This document shows positions 59,705-64,000 of a stretch of DNA of 64,000 nucleotides, in pieces. The notes under the pieces are model-generated. The model had not been told where the DNA came from, did not search any database, and worked only from the letters and a program-made list of their open reading frames with translations. The stretch is from Nitrososphaerota archaeon (GTDB taxonomy: Archaea > Thermoproteota > Nitrososphaeria > Nitrososphaerales > Gagatemarchaeaceae): contig JAPCJH010000001.1 in assembly GCA_027887045.1 (NCBI GenBank), forward strand, positions 434,001 to 498,000, given 5' to 3'. Position numbers and translations under genes: made by a program. The stretch's first letter is position 1; every line of letters starts with the position of its first letter.

Positions 59705-60727
59705 TTGAAAATAGACGTCGAACTAATGCCGGATTTGGTTTCCGAGGTTCCTCGTCTAGCCGAGAGAGCCGAAGAGCTCGGGTTCGACGGTCTGTGGGTG
59801 AACGAAACCAAACACGACGCGTTTGTACAAGTAGCACTTGCGGCGGCCAACACTGAGAGACTCGCGGTCGGAACCGCGATTGCACTGGCTTTCACTCGAA
59901 GCCCGACCGCATTAGCCTATGCCGCGTGGGACATTCAGAGCATTGCCGGGGGCAGATTCGTCCTCGGCCTTGGCAGCCAGGTAAAGGGACATATCGAGCG
60001 GAGATTTGGAACAGTTTGGGTTGCTCCCGGGTCGAAGATGAGAGAAGTCGTCCAGATTCTGAGGATTCTCTGGAAGAACTGGCAGACAGGCGAACCGGTT
60101 GATTTTGATGGGAAGCACTTCAAGATCAATCTGATGACGCCGTTTTTCAGCCCGCCCCCACTTGCGAGACCCGTCATCCCCATTTTCTTAGCAGGCGTCA
60201 ACCCAAGGATGTGCCGTCTTGCGGGAGAACTCGGCGACGGCCTTCATGTTCACCCCCTTCATTCGGTGAAATATCTGAAGGAAGTTGTGATCAAAGCCGT
60301 CAGCGAAGGTTTGCGAAAGAGTGGGCGCGACCGAACAAGCCTCGTGCTCGCCGGCTCGGTTTTCTTCGCGGCTGGAAATAATGACAAAGAGATTCGAAAG
60401 ATGAAGCAAGAGTGTAGGAAACAAATATCGTTCTATGCATCTACCCGGACCTACAGACCGGTCCTGGAAGAGCACGGTTGGGGGGACGTCTGCGACCGAC
60501 TTCACGAGAAGTCGATGAAAGGTCTTTGGAGTGAAATGGCCTCCGAAATAACAGACGACATGCTCGAGGAGTTTGTTATCGAGGGGACATGGGACGAGAT
60601 TCTGAATCGGGTTAAGGAGAGATATGTAGGCATCCTCGACAGAGTTCGCCTATACTTCCCCTTCGACGATTCCCCGAGTTGGCGTACATTCGCTCGTGGC
60701 CTCAAAGAGCCGAAAAATACAAGCTGA
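59705..60727 (+). CDS. LLM-class F420-dependent oxidoreductase
   Basis: 340 residues from TTG 59705, a TIM barrel of the luciferase-like monooxygenase family. Landmarks: LAERAEELGFDGLWVNE, AVGTAIALAFTRSP, GRFVLGLGSQVKGHIERRFG (cofactor-binding glycine turn) and FLAGVNPRM. It resembles the F420-using branch. Substrate unknown. It implies the cell makes coenzyme F420. Confidence 0.88.
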   Translation: MKIDVELMPDLVSEVPRLAERAEELGFDGLWVNETKHDAFVQVALAAANTERLAVGTAIALAFTRSPTALAYAAWDIQSIAGGRFVLGLGSQVKGHIERRFGTVWVAPGSKMREVVQILRILWKNWQTGEPVDFDGKHFKINLMTPFFSPPPLARPVIPIFLAGVNPRMCRLAGELGDGLHVHPLHSVKYLKEVVIKAVSEGLRKSGRDRTSLVLAGSVFFAAGNNDKEIRKMKQECRKQISFYASTRTYRPVLEEHGWGDVCDRLHEKSMKGLWSEMASEITDDMLEEFVIEGTWDEILNRVKERYVGILDRVRLYFPFDDSPSWRTFARGLKEPKNTS

Positions 60728-60745
60728 AAAGTTGCAGTACCCGTC

Positions 60746-61255
60746 TCACAATCGAATCGCTTGGCCATATTTCTCGCTAAAGGCGATTTCGGTCAATGGC
60801 TTCCTCTTCTTCTTCCCGAGAATCTTTCTAGCTGGGTACCCGAAACCGAGTACGGCTGAAGGTTGTAGATCCGACGGAATGCCGAAGTCCTTCTGAAGGG
60901 CGCTTTTGTCAATCCCGGTAAAGATTCGGGAAGCAATCCCGTAATTCCAGGCTGCCAGTTGCATGTCCTGGGCAGCTCGACCCGCGTCAATAAGGTGGAA
61001 TCCAAGTTTCGGGTTCGTGAGTATGATGACAGCGAAGTTCGCAATGGCGACCCACTTTCCAGACGTGCTGTCCGCCGCAAGCGTCTTCAGATTCTGCGGA
61101 TCATGAACAAGAATGAACCGCCAATGTTGCATGTTGTTCCCGCTCCCCGTAAGGCGCCCGGCGTCCAGAACCTTACGAACGATCTCGGGAGATACTTCAT
61201 TTGGTCCGAACTCTGCAAAGTCTAGCTTCGTGGCGATGCACTCATAGGTGTCCAT
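60746..61255 (-). CDS. Nitroreductase-family flavoprotein
   Basis: 169 residues of the FMN-dependent nitroreductase fold: the GSGNNMQHWRFILVHD FMN site (about 37-52), DAGRAAQDMQLAAWNYGIAS and GFGYPARKILG. It reduces quinones, nitro compounds or similar with NAD(P)H. Convergent to the LLM gene, which ends 18 bp away. Confidence 0.9.
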   Translation of the reverse strand: MDTYECIATKLDFAEFGPNEVSPEIVRKVLDAGRLTGSGNNMQHWRFILVHDPQNLKTLAADSTSGKWVAIANFAVIILTNPKLGFHLIDAGRAAQDMQLAAWNYGIASRIFTGIDKSALQKDFGIPSDLQPSAVLGFGYPARKILGKKKRKPLTEIAFSEKYGQAIRL

Positions 61256-61316
61256 GTCCCGCTACTCTCACCGCCCAAGTATTAAGGTTGGGACGCATTC
61301 GCCTACGATACGACTT

Positions 61317-61901
61317 TCAAATCTCGGGATTGACAAACTCGCTCACTTCGACCCCGTCGATGATGTCAGCTGAGGATCTAGTTGTAGGTTCGTGATAACG
61401 ACTCCTGTAGTTTCCTGAGGTCCTGACGTAGGAAAGGTAGTCCTTCATGTCATTCGCAAAGACTCTCACGTTGTCCGCTACAACCACGCTCCCCGACTTC
61501 AGTCTGGGCTCCACGAGTTTGAGGTATCTGAAATATTCGTCCTTGGACGCATCTATGAAGACGAGCCCGAATTCGCCGGTGAGAGTCGGCAACACATACT
61601 TGGCGTCCCCTACGATTACCTCGACTCTATCCGAAAATCCAGCGCGCTCAATGTTGCGTTTGGCCACCCTGGCGATTTTGGGGTCCCGTTCCACGGCAAT
61701 TATTTTCCCGCCTTTTGGTAGTAATCTCGCTATCCGAATCGTGCTGTAGCCCACCAGAGTACCAATCTCGAGGACGCGCCTCGGCTTGGCGTTACGCACA
61801 GCCTCGTCGAGGATCTTGCCTCTCTCTGGACCGATTATCGGAAGGTTACCTTCGCCTCTCATTTGCTCTATTTCGCGGAGGATAGAGTCGGGATTGCTCA
61901 T
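61317..61901 (-). CDS. Class I SAM-dependent O-methyltransferase
   Basis: 194 residues. SAM motif I VLEIGTLVGYSTIRIA (about 43-58), motif II IAVERD, FIDASKDEYFRYL and the metal-binding ADNVR (catechol O-methyltransferase type, COMT/CCoAMT). The substrate is probably a small catechol-like or other hydroxylated compound. ATG 61901. Confidence 0.9.
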   Translation of the reverse strand: MSNPDSILREIEQMRGEGNLPIIGPERGKILDEAVRNAKPRRVLEIGTLVGYSTIRIARLLPKGGKIIAVERDPKIARVAKRNIERAGFSDRVEVIVGDAKYVLPTLTGEFGLVFIDASKDEYFRYLKLVEPRLKSGSVVVADNVRVFANDMKDYLSYVRTSGNYRSRYHEPTTRSSADIIDGVEVSEFVNPEI

Positions 61902-62003
61902 CGGAATATCTGAAAGAGTGTCGGAACTTAATAGTGTTTTGCGCGGGCTCAGAATTCAGCAGAACGTTTTATAATGGCGGGACGCATCAAGAAACTAGTC
62001 GGT

Positions 62004-62360
62004 ATGAGTTCACAACAGGTTGACATGAAAGAGATCCAGAGACAGGTCTCGAAGATCGTTGACCCCGAGGTAGGCATTCCCATAGTCGAAATGAACCTGA
62101 TTGACAAGTTGGAGGTTAAGGAAGGGGTGGTAGATGTGCAGTATCACGCAACTACCCAGTACTGCCCGCCAGTTTTCGCCCTAAAGATTTCACAGGACCT
62201 GAAGAGTGGAATCCAGTCCGTGAGTGGAGTCAAAGACGTTCGAGTGGTGGTCACGGGCCACTACTTCGCAGATGCGATCAATAGGCAGGTCAACAAGTCC
62301 TCCGAGCCAGCGATGCAACCGGAAGCAACGCCAAAACAGCAGGTCAAGCCACTAGAGTAA
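62004..62360 (+). CDS. MIP18/DUF59-family Fe-S assembly protein
   Basis: About 118 residues from ATG 62004. The TATA-like ttttataatg sits at 61964-61974, so transcription should start near 61995 and the earlier ATG 61974 would be upstream of the mRNA. DUF59 motifs: VSKIVDPEVGIPIVEMNLID and YCPP. Proteins of this family help insert Fe-S clusters. It is divergent from the O-methyltransferase gene and overlaps DUF4443 by 17 bp. Confidence 0.87.
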   Translation: MSSQQVDMKEIQRQVSKIVDPEVGIPIVEMNLIDKLEVKEGVVDVQYHATTQYCPPVFALKISQDLKSGIQSVSGVKDVRVVVTGHYFADAINRQVNKSSEPAMQPEATPKQQVKPLE

Positions 62361-62967
62361 GCGCTGCCGAAAGAGCGCCCAAGACCGAAGAGATTTCGTC
62401 GTCCGAGCCGCTCACAATTATGATGTCGCCGTCCTTCGGCGCCAATTCCTTCCTTATGGTTTTCCACGCGGAACTCGGGAAGTCTCTCTCGCAGTCGTCC
62501 GAACCTTGGGGCATCGTGAAGCGGCTCTTCCGAATTGCGAATGTGGTCGCTCCCGAAGCGCCTATCTTTATGGCGGCATCCCTTTGCAATATGCCATTTG
62601 TGACCTTCTTAGTGGTCCTCCTAAGGAGAACGGCAGTCTGACTTCGCCCCATTGTGAGTTCCGACGCCCCGAGCGAGACGGGCCCAGATAGTCTCTCACG
62701 GATTGATTCGTAGACACGCTCTCCGGCCTTTGTTAGGTAACTGCCTGACGCGCTACTTCTCAGGTAGCCGTCTTGCCTGAGCTTCTTTAGAATGGTCCGT
62801 ATCGCCCCCCCACCCACACCGACTCTGCTCGCGAGCGCTTGTCGACCAATAATCTTGGTGTCGCCAGTGACAAGTAACACCAAAACAACATGTGGATCCG
62901 AGAAGCTCGGCGCGGGGCCTCTCTCCTTTTTGTTGATCGACTTCAAGAGTTTGGTGACAGCGGACAA
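62344..62967 (-). CDS. DUF4443-type protein with N-terminal winged helix
   Basis: 207 residues from TTG 62967. Winged helix (about 25-90; ASRVGVGGGAIRTILKKLRQDGYL) and a C-terminal alpha/beta domain (about 95-205) ending DGDIIIVSGSDDEISSVLGALSAALTL. I match it to archaeal DUF4443 from memory. Ligand-responsive transcription factor is the natural guess. Confidence 0.7.
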   Translation of the reverse strand: MSAVTKLLKSINKKERGPAPSFSDPHVVLVLLVTGDTKIIGRQALASRVGVGGGAIRTILKKLRQDGYLRSSASGSYLTKAGERVYESIRERLSGPVSLGASELTMGRSQTAVLLRRTTKKVTNGILQRDAAIKIGASGATTFAIRKSRFTMPQGSDDCERDFPSSAWKTIRKELAPKDGDIIIVSGSDDEISSVLGALSAALTLVA

Positions 62968-63036
62968 ACAATCCTGAGGGTCATCCCGTCGGCTTATCTA
63001 ATTTGCTAAGGAAGCTGGTGCAGGACGCTTCTTGGA

Positions 63037-63654
63037 ATGCTTATAGGCTGGATGGATTATCCAGCCAGCGTGGAAACGCGGGATGCTGCAGTTATCGCCG
63101 TCTTCTCGGCGTTGATTGTGGGTTCAAATTTTGCGCTGGCGAACGTTCCAAATGTTAAGCTTCTAGATACGCTCGTCTTTGTGTCAGCCTATGTCTTCGG
63201 ATTTGAGGTGGGTGCATCAGTGGCTGTACTTTCTGAGTTCACATGGAGCTTGGTAAGTCCTTGGGGGATGGCAGGCTACATAACCCCCCTCCTAATCGTT
63301 GGAGAGCTCCTCTTCGCGTTCGCAGGGTCAATTGTATCCAAGCTATGGAGAGTTGATTCCAAAGCATTCTCCCGTAACAATCTGTTCTTCGGTGGGATCC
63401 TCGCAACTTGCGCGTTCCTCTGGGACTTCGAAACAAACTTAGGAACCGCGCTGATTTCTTTTTGGCCAAATCTGACTCTGAGCGGAATCGTTGTCACTGA
63501 GCTGCTCGGCACCCCGTTCATGCTATTTCACGAAGTGAGCGATTTTCTGTTGGGAACGTTCTTCGCGCCCGTGATAATTCTCATCTTGCCGCGAATAGTC
63601 GCGAGGAGGCGTGGCGGACCATTAACCGTCTTGAGAACTGAGGGCAAAAATTGA
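63037..63654 (+). CDS. ECF-transporter S-component-like membrane protein
   Basis: 205 residues with about six transmembrane helices and the pattern of ECF substrate-binding subunits: N-terminal helix with DAAVIAVFSALIVGSNFAL, then VFVSAYVFGFEVGASVAVLSEFTWS, WGMAGYITPLLIVGELLFAFAG. Possible vitamin or cobalamin-type uptake, but no energising ATPase is visible. It overlaps the next gene as TTGA. A GGCTGGAT/ATCCAGCC hairpin spans the first codons. Confidence 0.65.
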   Translation: MLIGWMDYPASVETRDAAVIAVFSALIVGSNFALANVPNVKLLDTLVFVSAYVFGFEVGASVAVLSEFTWSLVSPWGMAGYITPLLIVGELLFAFAGSIVSKLWRVDSKAFSRNNLFFGGILATCAFLWDFETNLGTALISFWPNLTLSGIVVTELLGTPFMLFHEVSDFLLGTFFAPVIILILPRIVARRRGGPLTVLRTEGKN

Positions 63655-64000
63655 CGGAGAGGAGCAGTCTCTATGGCGTGGCAACCGTTGCAATTGCAGT
63701 GATCATTGTCTCTGCCTCGGTGGGTGCCTTTTACTACTTCCAGTATAGCTACGAAATCTCAAACAACGAAAAACTTGTTCGGGAGTTGAATGACAGTGGT
63801 TCTGCTTACGCTGGGCTGGCATCCAACTATAATGGACTCCTTTCGAAGTACAACGAGAGCGTGTCACTACTGTCCCGTTCCATCTCTGTCATGAATACGA
63901 GCGAGAGAGTCTATGGTGAAGCAAGCCGCGAACTCAGTGCTCTATGGCAGGAATACCTAGCTTTGAAACCCGCCTCGACAACCCTTCTCCACAATGATGT
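63651..64000 (+). CDS. Membrane-anchored extracellular protein, N-terminal part (runs off window)
   Basis: Open from TTG 63651 to the window end (116 residues). One transmembrane helix near residues 9-27, then a Ser/Asn/Tyr-rich extracellular helical region (YNGLLSKYNESVSLLSRS). The coupled start after the ECF-like gene suggests a partner substrate-binding or DUF4430-like protein, but too little is present to assign. Confidence 0.6.
   Translation, partial: MTERSSLYGVATVAIAVIIVSASVGAFYYFQYSYEISNNEKLVRELNDSGSAYAGLASNYNGLLSKYNESVSLLSRSISVMNTSERVYGEASRELSALWQEYLALKPASTTLLHND

Noticed and set aside
63046-63066. GGCTGGAT/ATCCAGCC hairpin at the ECF-like gene start as a riboswitch
   Set aside because: It is a single short hairpin overlapping the first codons, without any known aptamer core.
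1-64000. CRISPR arrays, transposases, integrases or prophage genes
   Set aside because: No regularly spaced repeats and no transposase or integrase genes were seen. The only mobile-type gene is the LAGLIDADG endonuclease.

Overview
The window is archaeal chromosome, most likely from the TACK group and probably Nitrososphaerota (Thaumarchaeota) in the broad sense. Supporting genes include two-subunit PheRS, archaeal DnaG, Pelota, aIF1A, TFE, an A-type ATP synthase, Mre11-Rad50, Nre, TiaS, Trm56 and DUF1512/DUF4443 proteins. TTG and GTG starts are very common, and several genes have a TATA-like box about 25-30 nt before the first possible start codon, which suggests leaderless mRNAs. I see no ammonia-oxidation genes. 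The lineage assignment is inference.

Left part (1-6.5 kb): a DNA-repair island. It holds the 3' end of an Lhr-type helicase and a convergent three-gene operon: a short hinge-less SMC ATPase with a Smc6-like Walker B region, an Nse4-like kleisin and a MAGE/Nse3-like winged-helix protein. Divergent from these are a 227-aa protein of unknown function and an ICC-type phosphoesterase. I read the trio as a compact archaeal Smc5/6-like complex, the most interesting system here.

6.5-20.7 kb: thioredoxin, a NUDIX hydrolase, a DtxR/MntR regulator divergent from an NRAMP transporter across a palindromic operator, a decayed piece of a second NRAMP gene, a phosphoribosyltransferase, two ABC-2 exporters in one operon divergent from a PadR regulator, HisA-like protein, SRP RNA, TtuA/Ncs6, a site-2 protease, and the dnaG-pelota pair.

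20.8-34.8 kb: a small Toprim protein, a candidate H/ACA guide RNA, the trpS-pheS-pheT operon, coaD divergent from map, DUF1512, 5S rRNA, a Trm112-like protein, a LAGLIDADG endonuclease next to intron-bearing tRNA-Trp, a tryptophan-2,3-dioxygenase-like protein, a membrane-anchored cyclophilin, an MFS transporter, a small ion channel, aIF1A and a 3-methyladenine glycosylase.

34.9-50.6 kb: a winged-helix/ATP-cone/NrdD-like protein without a glycyl-radical site lies in front of the B12-dependent ribonucleotide reductase nrdJ. Then come the A-ATPase operon (H-F-E-A-B-D plus a 44-aa coupled ORF), NAC-PUA, trm56-tfe-HD plus a 36-aa Cys-rich microprotein, initiator tRNA-Met with three introns, a Cys/Met PLP enzyme and TiaS.

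50.6-64 kb: a RAM-domain protein, Tsr3, RNase P RNA, mre11-rad50, a VTT membrane protein, Nre, AlaX, a small zinc protein, an EamA exporter, an LLM oxidoreductase, nitroreductase, O-methyltransferase, MIP18-type and DUF4443 proteins, and an ECF-like membrane pair running off the right edge.

All five tRNA genes contain introns (ten in total), mostly at non-canonical positions in the D-loop, anticodon stem, variable region or T-loop.
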